A DNA stretch of 64,000 nt from Leptolyngbya sp. FACHB-60 (GCF_014695775.1 NZ_JACJOX010000049.1:1-64000); one strand, 5' to 3'. Shown: positions 34,517-44,322, numbered from the stretch's first letter. Notes: a model not told the origin generated them from the letters alone. Program-made: numbers and translations.

Positions 34517-34804
34517 GTGTCAGTTGAAACCATCGAGCGGATTACGACATCTACGGTGCGCAAGCCTGCGCCCCGCTACCGGGTGTTGCTCCACAACGAT
34601 GCCTTCAACTCAATGGAGCACGTGGTGGAATCACTGCTCAAGGTGGTGCCCAGCCTGACAATGCCTCAGGCGGTTGACATTATGATGCAGGCCCATACCG
34701 CTGGGGTAGCCCTAGTGATTACCTGTGCCCTTGAGCATGCTGAGTTTTACAGCGAAGGACTGTGCAATCTGGGCTTGACTAGCACCATTGAGCCAGATGA
34801 ATAA
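34517..34804 (+). CDS. clpS: ATP-dependent Clp protease adaptor ClpS
   Basis: 95 aa starting at GTG 34517, with AGGAGG a few bases upstream. APRYRVLLHNDAFNSMEHVVESLLKVV is the ClpS core with the YRVLLHND motif that binds N-degron residues and docks ClpC/ClpA. AHTAGVALVITCALEHAE completes the domain. ClpS delivers proteins with destabilising N-terminal residues to the Clp protease. Its end overlaps the start of the CPBP gene by 8 bases, so the two are probably translated together. Confidence 0.95.
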   Translation: MSVETIERITTSTVRKPAPRYRVLLHNDAFNSMEHVVESLLKVVPSLTMPQAVDIMMQAHTAGVALVITCALEHAEFYSEGLCNLGLTSTIEPDE

Positions 34805-35669
34805 ATTGTCTGGGGTTAAGCTTCCCTGGGCTAAGCTGGCTAACTCTCCACCGTTGGTACGGGTGGTGGTCTTTTTGCTAGTTGTGGTGGTGCTCTGGTT
34901 GCCCTTTGCTCTACCGTTGTATGGCTTAGCGGGGCGCGGTTTGCTGCCGGGGGGCGATTTGTTGCCAACGGCACTGCTGTACGTTGTCTTTTTGCTGGTG
35001 CTGCCCCGCTGGGAACGGGAGGTGCGGGCTGAAATGCAGCCTTGGGCCAGAATCGGATTTGCGGGCCGCCGAGAATTAGGTCAGGGCATGGCCACAGGTG
35101 CTCTGATCGGAGCACTGAGCCTGGCACTACTGGCGGTAGTGCAGCTGGCTTTAGGCTGGGCCGTGCTGGACCCGAATGGTGCGCGGGGCGTCAGTCTGTT
35201 GCAAACAGCTCTGATTGGGGCGCTGGCGGCTACCGCTGTCGGTTGGTCGGAAGAGGTGCTATTTCGGGGCTGGCTGCTGCGGGAGCTGGAGCAGGGTTGG
35301 TCGTCGGGGGCAGCTTTAGGGGCAACTAGTCTAATTTTTGCGATCGCCCACTTTATCAAGCCCCTCGATGCGATTCTGGCCCTGCTGCCTCAGTTTGCGG
35401 GTCTATTGCTGTTGGGTCTCGTGCTAGGTTGGGCCCGCCGTATACCAGTAGGGCTCAACAAAACCGGGCTGGGCTACCCTGTCGGCCTCCACGCTGGGCT
35501 GGTGTGGGGCTATTACTTGCTAGAGGTGGGCAACTTGCTTCAGCCCACTGGCGTCGTTCCCGCTTGGGTGACTGGCCTAGACGGCAACCCCCTCGCCGGG
35601 CTGCTGGGGCTAACGCTGCTGTCAGGGTTGGGAGTGCTGGTATTTCGCTGGAGCCGTTCATCCCACTAG
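34797..35669 (+). CDS. CPBP-family intramembrane metalloprotease
   Basis: 290 aa from the ATG at 34797. About eight hydrophobic segments span the protein. Motif 1 is SEEVLFRGWLL (EExxxR), motif 2 FAIAHF, motif 3 GLHAGLVWGY; together they hold the metal-binding Glu and His residues of CPBP/Abi proteases. The protein would cut or bind substrates inside the membrane. It overlaps clpS by 8 bases, which suggests a joint proteolysis function. Its stop overlaps that of the convergent ppk gene. Confidence 0.88.
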   Translation: MNKLSGVKLPWAKLANSPPLVRVVVFLLVVVVLWLPFALPLYGLAGRGLLPGGDLLPTALLYVVFLLVLPRWEREVRAEMQPWARIGFAGRRELGQGMATGALIGALSLALLAVVQLALGWAVLDPNGARGVSLLQTALIGALAATAVGWSEEVLFRGWLLRELEQGWSSGAALGATSLIFAIAHFIKPLDAILALLPQFAGLLLLGLVLGWARRIPVGLNKTGLGYPVGLHAGLVWGYYLLEVGNLLQPTGVVPAWVTGLDGNPLAGLLGLTLLSGLGVLVFRWSRSSH

Positions 35670-37825
35670 GGTTTGCCAGCGTTGGACATTAACTGCTCTT
35701 GGACACTACAAATCTTCTCGTTTTCTCCAGGGCGACGCTGACGGTAACTGCCGTCGGTCGCCAGATCCCAGGCCCGCCGGTTGTCTTCTAGGCACAGGTT
35801 AAGCACGGCCTTAAGCTCTGCTTGCAGGGCCGGGTCGATAACGGGCACCATCACCTCCACTCGGCGATCGAGGTTGCGCGGCATCCAGTCAGCGCTGCCT
35901 AGGAGCATAACTTCCTTTCCCCCCTGCTGGAAATACAAAATGCGAGAGTGCTCTAGGAACTGCCCCACAATGCTAATGACGCGAATCTTGTCGCTTACCC
36001 CTGGCACCCCTGGCCGCAGGCAGCAGATGCCCCGCACAATTAAATCGATTGAGACGCCTGCTTGGGAAGCCCGATAGAGTAGCGCAATTAAATCTGGGTC
36101 CACCAGAGAATTCATCTTGACGATGATGCGGCCCCCTTTTCCCTTTTTCTGGCAAGCTATTTCATTCTCGACCAGGCTGACCAATCGCTGGCGCAGAGCT
36201 ATGGGGGCGACGAGCAGCTGGCGGTAGACCTGCTGGCGGGAATAGCCAGTTAAATAGTTAAACAAATCAGAGATGTCGGCCCCCACATCTTCTCGGGCGC
36301 TGAGCAAACCGAGGTCAGTGTAGACTCTGGCAGTTTTAGGATTGTAGTTGCCTGTGCCAACGTGATAGTACCGACGAATGTACTGTCCTTCACGGCGCAC
36401 CACCAGCGTGACCTTGCAATGGGTTTTAAGCCCCACCAGGCCATAGACGACGTGCACTCCTGACTGTTCAAGCTTGCGGGCCCAGTTGATGTTGTTTTCT
36501 TCGTCAAAGCGGGCCTTGATCTCGACCAAAACTGTCACCTGTTTGCCGTTTTCTGCAGCAGAGATCAGGGAACTGACAATGGGAGAATCGCCGGAGGTTC
36601 GGTACAGCGTCATCTTGATGGCCAGCACCTGGGGGTCGTGGGCGGCCTGCGTGATAAATCGCTGTACCGTCGCTGAGAACGAGTGATAGGGATGGTGCAA
36701 AAGCTGCTCCTGTCGCCGCAACAGCGAGAACAGATCTTCGGCCGTCTCCAGGGTCGTGTCGTCGTCTTCTACCCCTGGCGGGCTGAGGCGTTCTAGGGCA
36801 GGAGGCACGGTGGCCGACCAGCTGGGGGCTTTAAGGCTAGGCAGGGGGAGGGCCATGAAGGTCATTAGGTCTCCTAGTCCCAGCAACCCGTCAATGTTGT
36901 ACACATCGGTTTCGGCCAGGCCCAGTTCTTCTATCAGCATGGCTCGCACCGGGCCTGGGGTAGCCCGCTCAATCTCCAGGCGTACTGCTGACCCGCCCCG
37001 GCGACGCTTGCGCAGCTCTTGCTCGATCGCTAGCATCAGGTCGTCGGCTTCGTCTTCTTCAACGGCCAGATCGGCGTCGCGGGTAATGCGAAAGCAATAG
37101 TGTTCTTGCACCACCATGCCGGGGAAAAGCGCGGACAGATTAGCGGCAATCACCTGTTCAAGGGGTACCCCTAGCCAGCAATAGGTTTTGCTATCCAGTG
37201 CTTCCCCCTGCGGTTCTGCTAAGGGAATGAACCGGGGGAGCACCCGAGGCACTTTCACTCGGGCAAAGTGGGGCTGCTGGGTATGAGGGTCTTGCACCAC
37301 GACCGCTAGGTTTAAGCTGAGGTTCGAAATGTAAGGGAATGGATGGCCCGGATCGACAGCCAGGGGGGTTAAAACTGGGAACACTTGCTCTTCAAAGTAG
37401 TCGCGGCAGTAGGTCTGCTGAGCCGCGGTCAGGTCGTCATAGTCGAGCAGCCAGATGCCCTGGTCGGTCATCTGCTGCCTGAGGTTGGTGCTGAAGGCTT
37501 GGTGCTGCTGCTCGACAATAGGTCGTAGGGCGGCGCTGACATCGTCGAGGTGTTCCTGGGGCGATCGCCCATCGGGCGATCGCCGGGTAACTTGGGCCTC
37601 GATCCGCTGCTTGAGCGCCGCTACCCGCACCATGAAATATTCGTCTAGGTTGGTGCTAAAAATCGCCAGAAATTTCAGCGCTTCTAGCAGCGGCGTGCGC
37701 TCGTCTAGAGCCTCGTGGAGCACCCGACGGTTAAATTCTATCCAGCTTAGCTCGCGGCTGATGTAATACTGAGGGTCGCTGAGATTGACCGCTGATTTTT
37801 CACTGCGACGCTCTACCGTGGCCAT
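35666..37825 (-). CDS. ppk1: Polyphosphate kinase 1
   Basis: 719 aa from the ATG at 37825, preceded by GGGGAG. The opening YISRELSWIEFNRRVL is the PPK1 signature. The HKD-type segments HCKVTLVVRREG and YYHVGTGNYNP hold the histidine that carries phosphate. The enzyme makes polyphosphate from ATP reversibly at the inner face of the membrane. Tail-to-tail overlap with the CPBP gene (shared CTAG) suggests transcripts may collide. Confidence 0.96.
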   Translation of the reverse strand: MATVERRSEKSAVNLSDPQYYISRELSWIEFNRRVLHEALDERTPLLEALKFLAIFSTNLDEYFMVRVAALKQRIEAQVTRRSPDGRSPQEHLDDVSAALRPIVEQQHQAFSTNLRQQMTDQGIWLLDYDDLTAAQQTYCRDYFEEQVFPVLTPLAVDPGHPFPYISNLSLNLAVVVQDPHTQQPHFARVKVPRVLPRFIPLAEPQGEALDSKTYCWLGVPLEQVIAANLSALFPGMVVQEHYCFRITRDADLAVEEDEADDLMLAIEQELRKRRRGGSAVRLEIERATPGPVRAMLIEELGLAETDVYNIDGLLGLGDLMTFMALPLPSLKAPSWSATVPPALERLSPPGVEDDDTTLETAEDLFSLLRRQEQLLHHPYHSFSATVQRFITQAAHDPQVLAIKMTLYRTSGDSPIVSSLISAAENGKQVTVLVEIKARFDEENNINWARKLEQSGVHVVYGLVGLKTHCKVTLVVRREGQYIRRYYHVGTGNYNPKTARVYTDLGLLSAREDVGADISDLFNYLTGYSRQQVYRQLLVAPIALRQRLVSLVENEIACQKKGKGGRIIVKMNSLVDPDLIALLYRASQAGVSIDLIVRGICCLRPGVPGVSDKIRVISIVGQFLEHSRILYFQQGGKEVMLLGSADWMPRNLDRRVEVMVPVIDPALQAELKAVLNLCLEDNRRAWDLATDGSYRQRRPGENEKICSVQEQLMSNAGKP

Positions 37826-38007
37826 TGTTTTAAGACTCCCCTGAGAATGACTTTCGATTATCCAATTCAGGGTTTTCCTGTTCCAGGCCATCTGGCCTCT
37901 GGCCCCATGAATTGAGCCTGGTCTGGACTGTCCATAGACGCCTCTGGCTCTGGGTTACAACCCCCAAGCCGGTTTGTTAAGACCGAGTTAATCATACTAA
38001 CGCGGCA

Positions 38008-38038
38008 ACCGGCCGGAGGGGTCAACCCTCCGGCCGGT
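38008..38038. terminator. GC-rich hairpin downstream of the mechanosensitive-channel gene
   Basis: ACCGGCCGGAGGG and CCCTCCGGCCGGT pair perfectly over 13 bases around loop GTCAA. It lies about 30 bases past the stop of the minus-strand gene at 38070. There is no T-run, so it may stop transcription weakly or just protect the mRNA end. Confidence 0.55.
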
Positions 38039-38069
38039 AACTAGGTGGTATTGATAGTCGCTAGGACGA

Positions 38070-39719
38070 TTATTGTCGTTGCTTAAAGGCAGACAGCCAC
38101 TCCCGCAGTTGGTCGGAGGCAACGTCGCGCCCACCCAGACCAAAGGCGATCGCGATTGCCACGGCGATCGCCCCCAGCAACAGCCCAAAGGCCAGGTTGA
38201 CAATGTCGGGGGCCACTCCCATTTGCTGTAGGGCCATGGCTCCGACAAAGATCAAGATGGCGATGCGAGCCGCTTGGGCCAATACCCTTGCCTGTCCGGT
38301 GCCCATGGCGTTGACCAGGCGAAAGGCCAGATTGGCCAGGTAGAGGCCTACCGCGAATACCACTACGCCACTGAGCACCTGTGCCCCAATGCGCAAAATC
38401 GCCCGCACAATGTCGGTTAGACCAGCGAAATTGAGAATTTCGGTGGCGGTCACGGCCCCAAATAGCACGATCGCTACCAGGGTGATAATGCCAACGATCT
38501 CTGAGGGCGTGCGGCTTGGGGTCTGCACCGTAGTCATGGGACGGCCTTCGGCATCAAGCCCAGGCTGTACCGTGGCCCCTGTGGCTAGGTTTAAGTCTGG
38601 TAGCCCCAAGACGCCCAAGATGTTGTCAAAGCCAGCTCCCCGTAGCAAGCTCGTAACCAGGTCGGCCACAAAGCGCCCTACAAAGTAGGCCGCGGCGATC
38701 ACAACCCCAGCCATAATCACTTGGGGAATTGCGGTCAAGACTTGCTCTAGCATCCCAATGGCGGGAGCCGAAATGGCCTCGATATCGAGTTCGGTGAGGG
38801 CGGCTACCACAGCGGGGATGAGCACCAGCACGTAGGCTAAGGTGCCAGCCAGACTGGAGAGAGAAACGCCCGACGTGCCGCTTTGCAGCCCCAGACGGCG
38901 ACCGAGCTGGTCGGCTCCGGTGGCAATCAGCAGATTGGTCACTACGCCGCGCACAATCCGCGCAATCACCCAGCCAATGGCTAGGATAATTCCGGCGGTG
39001 ACAATGCGAGGAATGGCCTGGAGGAAAGAATTAATTAACCCTTCCACTGGGGCCAGCAGCCCGGGCAGCTGCAGAGAACTCAAAATCAGCGGAATAGACA
39101 GCAACAGAATAAACCAGTACAGCACGTTGCCGATGGTTTCGTTCAGCACGATCGGGGAACTGCCGCCGGTCTGCTGGGCCAGGCGATCGTCGAGGTTAAA
39201 GCGACCCAGACCGTTGACAACGAACGTTCGCACCAGAGTCGCCAGCGCCCAGGCCGCCAGCAGCAGCAGCAGCGCGCCAATGATGCGGGGCAGGTAGAGA
39301 AAGATCTGGTCAAGAAAGTTATTGAGCGGAGCCGATACCCCAGCCAGGTTGAGGACATTGAGCGACGCTATAATGGCGAACAGAAAAATGACCCAGTACA
39401 CCACGGTCGATACCCATTTCTCAACGGGTATGGGCTGATCGGACGGGCGACCCAGCGCCGAGTTGGCGATGCGGTTATCCAGGTCGGTGCGCTTCAGTAA
39501 ATTGCGCACCACTAGGGCTGCTACCGTGGCCACAAGCCAGCCCAGCAGCAGCAACGCGATCGCCCCAATTAAGCTGGGTAAAAATCGTCCCAGTTGCGCA
39601 GAAGCCTCTTGCACAAAGCGGCTGGGAGACTCCACAGGGTTAGGCAGTGGTCCAGGGTTAGCAGGTTGGGCTCCAGGCTCGGTCACCTGGAGCAGTGTTA
39701 GAGATAAAAAATCAATCAT
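38070..39719 (-). CDS. Mechanosensitive ion channel-like membrane protein
   Basis: 549 aa from the ATG at 39719, with AAGGAT upstream. After a Pro-rich stretch, repeated helix-hairpin blocks appear (LPSLIGAIALLLLGWLVA; YLPRIIGALLLLLAAWALA; AIPRIVTAGIILAIGWVIA; AIPQVIMAGVVIAAAYFVG; RIGAQVLSGVVVFAVGLYLAN). These five units form the TM-helix repeat seen in small-conductance mechanosensitive channel relatives. The last block, GLLLGAIAVAIAIAFGLGG, resembles the MscS pore helix. It likely sits in the plasma membrane and releases solutes under tension. No cytoplasmic MscS vestibule domain follows. Confidence 0.82.
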   Translation of the reverse strand: MIDFLSLTLLQVTEPGAQPANPGPLPNPVESPSRFVQEASAQLGRFLPSLIGAIALLLLGWLVATVAALVVRNLLKRTDLDNRIANSALGRPSDQPIPVEKWVSTVVYWVIFLFAIIASLNVLNLAGVSAPLNNFLDQIFLYLPRIIGALLLLLAAWALATLVRTFVVNGLGRFNLDDRLAQQTGGSSPIVLNETIGNVLYWFILLLSIPLILSSLQLPGLLAPVEGLINSFLQAIPRIVTAGIILAIGWVIARIVRGVVTNLLIATGADQLGRRLGLQSGTSGVSLSSLAGTLAYVLVLIPAVVAALTELDIEAISAPAIGMLEQVLTAIPQVIMAGVVIAAAYFVGRFVADLVTSLLRGAGFDNILGVLGLPDLNLATGATVQPGLDAEGRPMTTVQTPSRTPSEIVGIITLVAIVLFGAVTATEILNFAGLTDIVRAILRIGAQVLSGVVVFAVGLYLANLAFRLVNAMGTGQARVLAQAARIAILIFVGAMALQQMGVAPDIVNLAFGLLLGAIAVAIAIAFGLGGRDVASDQLREWLSAFKQRQ

Positions 39720-39961
39720 GATCCTTGTAGTTGGGAGCATCCTGAAAGAGCACCGTGCAGGGGGCCGTTGCGCGATCTCGACTGTCGGCCATTCACTACA
39801 GGCAGATAAACTGATCAGCCGATCATGTCATCCCATGAACCAGCGCTTCAGCTTAGAAACGAGACCGCCCAGGGCAGGTACGATAGAAACTCCCCAAAAA
39901 TACAAGTTTTTGAGGATTTTGGTACCTACACTCGGGCTGATTCTCTCAGGACTCCGTCAAG

Positions 39962-40417
39962 ATGTCTACTCGCCATGTCTTTGAACACAGCATTTCCATC
40001 AGCGCTAGCGCTAGCCTGGTAGAGCAGTGCTTGACCCGCCGAGACTTGATGCACCGCTGGCTCAACCCGGCCCTGCGCTGCGACCCCATCGGTGACTGGA
40101 GCACCGATTTGGGTGCCAAAAGCCGCTTTGTGATTCAGGTGCCGCTATGGCAGCCCGCACTGATTAGTACGGTAGTTGAGCGTCAGCCAGGGCTAATCGT
40201 GTGGGCATTCGAAGGCTTTTTTAACGGTCGTGATCGCTGGGAATGTACTCCCGAACCAGCAGGAACCCGGCTGCTAAATCGGTTTGAGTTTGAGATTTCT
40301 AACCCCGTCGTACAGGCTGGGTTTAATTGGTTTGCCGCCAGCTTGACTCAGCGAGACATGGCTGCCCAACTGCGCCGCCTGAAACAGGTCGCTGAAACTC
40401 AAATCAATCAATGCTAA
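39962..40417 (+). CDS. SRPBCC-family protein
   Basis: 151 aa. FEHSISISASASLVEQCLTRRDLMHRWLNPALRC near the N-terminus and the strand WSTDLGAKSRFVIQVPLW match the START/polyketide-cyclase-like (SRPBCC) fold, followed by RWECTPEPAGTRLLNRFEFEI and a long C-terminal helix. These proteins have a hydrophobic cavity for a ligand; none can be deduced here. Gene start ATG 39962. Confidence 0.7.
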   Translation: MSTRHVFEHSISISASASLVEQCLTRRDLMHRWLNPALRCDPIGDWSTDLGAKSRFVIQVPLWQPALISTVVERQPGLIVWAFEGFFNGRDRWECTPEPAGTRLLNRFEFEISNPVVQAGFNWFAASLTQRDMAAQLRRLKQVAETQINQC

Positions 40418-40440
40418 TCGTGAGCATGGGCCACCGCCCA

Positions 40441-40475
40441 TTAAAAAGGCCGTAGAGAGCGTCGTCTCTACGGCC
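40441..40475 (-). terminator. Intrinsic terminator of the second RRM gene
   Basis: GGCCGTAGAGA pairs with TCTCTACGGCC around GCGTCG (40448-40475). On the minus strand the hairpin is followed by TTTTTAA. It lies about 36 bases beyond the stop of the RRM gene and 24 bases from the convergent SRPBCC gene. Confidence 0.85.
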
Positions 40476-40510
40476 TGGGCATAACATTTGGGGATGACTC
40501 CCTAAAACGT

Positions 40511-40957
40511 TTAGCCAGAGGTTGTTTGAGTCGCTAGCATCTGCTTGAGCTTCTCTAGTTCGCCAGCCCAGCGAGGATCTGGCTGAACTGAGGCACTGCT
40601 GCTCACCGCTGCCGCTGGAGTAGCCGCCTTGCGAGTACTTCCCTTGGCCGGCCGCTTGCCGCTGGGTTCGCCACTGGGACGAGGCTCCCCTTCACCCTCT
40701 GGCTTGGTGCGAGGTAGCGCCTTTTCAATTTTAATTGGCAGCTCTGCTAGCATCTGGCCATTCAGTTGCTCTACAATCTCGTCGGCCTTTTCGTCGGTTT
40801 TCACGGTTACGAATCCAAAGCCGCGGCATTTTCCGGTTTTTTTGTCGGCGATCAACTTGACAGAAACTAGGTCATCCGTAAAGCCAGCAAAGACATTTTC
40901 AAATTCCTGCCGCTCTAGATCTTTGGAAAGGTTACCAACGTAAAGGCGAATTGACAT
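40511..40957 (-). CDS. RRM RNA-binding protein with Lys/Pro/Ala-rich tail
   Basis: 148 aa from the ATG at 40957, with AGAGGT upstream. The N-terminal RRM (1-80) has RNP-2 LYVGNL and RNP-1 CRGFGFVTVK. The C-terminal ~65 residues (EGEGEPRPSGEPSGKRPAKGSTRK, then Ala/Ser-rich, then a short helix ELEKLKQMLATQ) are low-complexity. This is a cyanobacterial Rbp relative; proteins of this type bind RNA in the cytoplasm, and some are induced by cold. A leader of several hundred bases may precede it. It is separate from the other RRM gene at 3832-4134. Confidence 0.9.
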   Translation of the reverse strand: MSIRLYVGNLSKDLERQEFENVFAGFTDDLVSVKLIADKKTGKCRGFGFVTVKTDEKADEIVEQLNGQMLAELPIKIEKALPRTKPEGEGEPRPSGEPSGKRPAKGSTRKAATPAAAVSSSASVQPDPRWAGELEKLKQMLATQTTSG

Positions 40958-41641
40958 TTGAGATACCTCTGGTGTTCTAAAACAAAGGGCCAAAATCGAA
41001 AGCGATGACTTGCGACGTGAAGTGTGAATAGCAAGTCAACCACCACCTTTGACAACCCTATTCACGCAGGCGATTTCTATCAGGATTGCAGATTCTGCTC
41101 CAAAAAGCTCAATAAAGCCGCGTTAAAACGTCAAATCTAAATCCTGTATCAACTTTATGAATTATTCCTCAGTGCGATCGCCCCTAGGTTCTAATCTACT
41201 GCTAGGAATGATTCTAAAATCCTAAACCTCAGGCGGATAATGTTAACCGTCGCCCTGGAAAGAAACGACTCATCAAACTCCCTAAGTTTCTCAGAAGCTG
41301 CCTACCTTAATCATCTGCCCAAGGAAAGACCTAACCTATGTAGGCCATCAGCTAAATACCTTGGGTAATGAGATGCCAGCGCTCCATCCCTCTAAATTCT
41401 CTATTACGGTAACACGTTAGCTGACCTGCGACGGGCGCAACCGTGAACCAAAATTAACCCCTAAATAAAAACCAGCCGGCGAGGGCTGGTTCATTTGCTG
41501 TGTTGAGAGTAGGAGAACCCATTACCCTATAACCCCAAAGCCAACCCTTAATGGGCAACCCAGGAACCTAGGTATGTGTTTCTGTAAACTAACTTAACAT
41601 TGAATGCACCATTTCCGCAACACAACTTCACGTTGTTTCGG
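40958..41641. other. 684-base intergenic region
   Basis: No gene seen. The side next to 40957 probably forms the promoter and leader of the RRM gene. The side next to 41642 holds the terminator at 41470-41491. The rest is AT-rich with one HIP1 core (GCGATCGC around 41176). No other repeat or motif was recognised. Confidence 0.5.
41470..41491 (-). terminator. Terminator after the large M48-like gene
   Basis: AACCAGCC and GGCTGGTT form an 8-bp stem (loop GGCGAG). Read on the minus strand it is followed by TTTTATTTAG. It is about 150 bases beyond the stop at 41642. Confidence 0.7.
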
Positions 41642-44170
41642 CTAGCCCCCTCGAAAAATCGTCAAAATTCCAATCAGGCTGATAGCTACGCTCAGGAGCG
41701 TAGCCCAAATCGGGCCATAGGCTTGAAAGCGGTGACGGGGGTCGAGCTGCACTTGATGAATGTCGACCCACAATAAGCCGCCGCCATAGCGGCTCCAGCC
41801 ACTAACCGTGACCGCCTTCCCAATCCATTGCCAGGGGTGGCAGCGAGGCTGAAATAATCCCTGGAGACTACCCAAAGGAACGGGGTTAACGAGTTTGACA
41901 AGCCCTGAGCCATCGTCGAGGTACAAATTTTGGCAGCCCCAGTTTTCTACCCCTGCGGAACCTCGCAGCTGGCCCCGGAGCGTTACAGGCTTTCCCTGCA
42001 CCGGTAGGACTGAGCTACCGTGGAGCAGCTCAGCAATAGTGTCTGGGGCGGCGGTGCTGGTTTGTCTGTCCGGAGGGGGGCTACCCAGATCGGGAAATAG
42101 CGCATTGATGCGCAGCAGTAGGCCGAGGCCCAGGCCCAACCATAGCCCTCCCACGAGTACGCTGGGGTCTTGGTAGAGCCAGCTTAATCGTTGCCAACCC
42201 AGCCGATTGACAATGCCGCCTAAGAACCACAGCCCCATAGCGATTCCGCCCCCTATCAGCAGGCCCGCTAGTGGACCTTTTTGCAGCAGCAGCAGTGGGG
42301 GTGAAAAGCTGTTTGGGGTTGGAGACGCCAGCGGCAAGGCGACAGCGGTGGACTGCTGACGACGGGTTGCTTGCTGGCTGAGATCGAGTAGTCTTTCACC
42401 CAAAGGTAGGTGGGAGGCACTGACGCGCAGCCACTGACGGTAGGGATTGAGGCTGTCTATCGCCACTAGGGTAGCGATGGTGGTGGCGCGATTCTCGAAG
42501 CGATCGCCCTGGGAGTTGTCCTCTGTGCTCAGGTCTTGACCATCGCGCCCTACCTTTGCCAGCAGGCTGCCTGGGGTAATCGCCTGACGACTGCTGACGG
42601 GCATTAAAACTTCTAGGCTGGTGAGCAGGGGGTGGAGAGTGCCCCACCGCTCAAGGTCGGTTGCGATCGCCTCAGTCAACTGCAGCAGCCCATCCGCTAG
42701 GTGGTCGGGGTGTTGCGTAAGGGCAATGGCGCGGCGATCGCCCCAGCTACAGCACAACCGCGACAGCCATAGCACCAGCTGCCGCAGCAGCCAAAACAGG
42801 CCGTAAAAAATGCTGGAAATTACTCCTAAGATATTGCGTAGGAGGTGCTGGGTTAACCTATCACCAAGCTGAGCTAGGCGATGATAGGCGGTATGTAGCA
42901 GCAGCAGCAGCAGCCCTACCACTGAGAGAACCGAGCCGCTACCGTTCACCATCCGAGCTAGCTCATACCCGTACAGCGCCGTTATGGCTTCATCAGACCC
43001 CTGGTCTAAAATTCCTTGGCTGACAACGATGTGAGTATTGCGTGCCAACCAGCCGTAGCTAAAGCACAGGGGGGCTTGATCGGGAATAACCCGTAGCTCA
43101 GGTAGTGGCCAACCGCGCTGGCGGCACACCTGGCGCAACAGGCGCAGGGCTCCTGGGCTGTACCCCTGAAGCTGGCGCGTTGATAGAGTCTTTTGGCCAT
43201 GCCAAAAAGCTAGGGCAAAATTCATAATCCACGGGCTGGCCAGAGCTAGCAGCACCAGCCCACCCACCACCCAAACGGTGTAGGTCTGATGCGCCCCCGG
43301 CAGGCTGAGCTGTACCGGCCACCGCACCCATCGCAGCAATCTATCCACTGTTCTAAGGACAAAATGGATGGCCCAATTTGTTACCCAGAGCAGGGCGATC
43401 GCCGTCAGCCCTTGCTGTAACCACAGCCCCAGCGGGTACTTTGGCAGAGCCTGGGGACGCCGCTGTTGGCCTGGGGTAGGCTTTGCACGCAAGACTGGCT
43501 CGGCACTAGATGTAGAAGCCGGAATCGTTGTATCGACGGATGCATCTGGAGGGCGATCGCTGTCGTCCTGATCTATGCCCGGGTGCTGGTTAAGCTGCTG
43601 AAAGTGAAAGAGGGATTGGTAGGTTGACTCTGGTTCCCTCGCTTCAGCGGCACTTAAATTAAGGTTTTCCGGCCTTGGCTGATCAAGTTTTTCTTGCTCA
43701 GGGCGGGGAGCGGTTGTTTTGGGGAATGCAGATTTTCGTGGGGACGGCGGTGGGGTCTGACTCGCAGTGGCTTCTAACGGCACAAAGCCGCTTAAATTGG
43801 CTTTAGAAGGGGCGGTTTGTTGAGGTACTGAAGGGGCCTCAACCTTGCCACTGTCGGGCAACTGGCTCAAAACCTGTTGAGCCCACTGCTGAGCCTCGGA
43901 TGAAGAACTGGCGCTCAGAACTTGGCAACCCAATCGGGCTTGGTCAACCTGCTTCAGTCGCTGGTGTACCCTTACCTGACCCATTACAGCTTTGAGATAG
44001 TAGGGAGAACCCGGCGGCAATTGCCCCAGCCGCTGAAAAAGCGCCAGAGCTTGGTCATAGCTTTGAGCTTTGAAGGCAGACACCGCTTGCTGGTACACCT
44101 GCTGGGCTGAGGCACCAGAACGATTGCCAGGCTTAGAATCTGGAGATTTTGGGTCTATGGGCTGCGCCAT
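41642..44170 (-). CDS. Large membrane protein with degenerate M48-like peptidase domain and TPR-like N-terminus
   Basis: 842 aa. Residues 20-100 are TPR-like (YQQAVSAFKAQSYDQALALF). A disordered linker runs to about 240. Membrane helices lie near 250-275 and 298-322, with more after 410 and about 650-700. Residues 340-500 follow the M48/Ste24 pattern, ending in GDRRAIALT, but HExxH is replaced by YELAR (402-406) and the downstream Glu ligand is missing. A C-terminal OB-like part (GQLRGSAGVENWGCQNLYLDDGSG) closes the protein. It is therefore probably not a protease but a scaffold or binding protein. It is monocistronic. Confidence 0.72.
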   Translation of the reverse strand: MAQPIDPKSPDSKPGNRSGASAQQVYQQAVSAFKAQSYDQALALFQRLGQLPPGSPYYLKAVMGQVRVHQRLKQVDQARLGCQVLSASSSSEAQQWAQQVLSQLPDSGKVEAPSVPQQTAPSKANLSGFVPLEATASQTPPPSPRKSAFPKTTAPRPEQEKLDQPRPENLNLSAAEAREPESTYQSLFHFQQLNQHPGIDQDDSDRPPDASVDTTIPASTSSAEPVLRAKPTPGQQRRPQALPKYPLGLWLQQGLTAIALLWVTNWAIHFVLRTVDRLLRWVRWPVQLSLPGAHQTYTVWVVGGLVLLALASPWIMNFALAFWHGQKTLSTRQLQGYSPGALRLLRQVCRQRGWPLPELRVIPDQAPLCFSYGWLARNTHIVVSQGILDQGSDEAITALYGYELARMVNGSGSVLSVVGLLLLLLHTAYHRLAQLGDRLTQHLLRNILGVISSIFYGLFWLLRQLVLWLSRLCCSWGDRRAIALTQHPDHLADGLLQLTEAIATDLERWGTLHPLLTSLEVLMPVSSRQAITPGSLLAKVGRDGQDLSTEDNSQGDRFENRATTIATLVAIDSLNPYRQWLRVSASHLPLGERLLDLSQQATRRQQSTAVALPLASPTPNSFSPPLLLLQKGPLAGLLIGGGIAMGLWFLGGIVNRLGWQRLSWLYQDPSVLVGGLWLGLGLGLLLRINALFPDLGSPPPDRQTSTAAPDTIAELLHGSSVLPVQGKPVTLRGQLRGSAGVENWGCQNLYLDDGSGLVKLVNPVPLGSLQGLFQPRCHPWQWIGKAVTVSGWSRYGGGLLWVDIHQVQLDPRHRFQAYGPIWATLLSVAISLIGILTIFRGG

Positions 44171-44322
44171 ACGCCGCTAGTTAAGGGTAGAAAAGCAAAG
44201 GAGAAGTTCAAGGATAACCAACTATTCCCATTCTGTTTCTTCCTCCTGCAAATGACCGTTTGTTAACAGTTGGCTAGATAAACCCTAGCAACGGGCAGCT
44301 GACTGTTAGTTTGCAGATTCCC

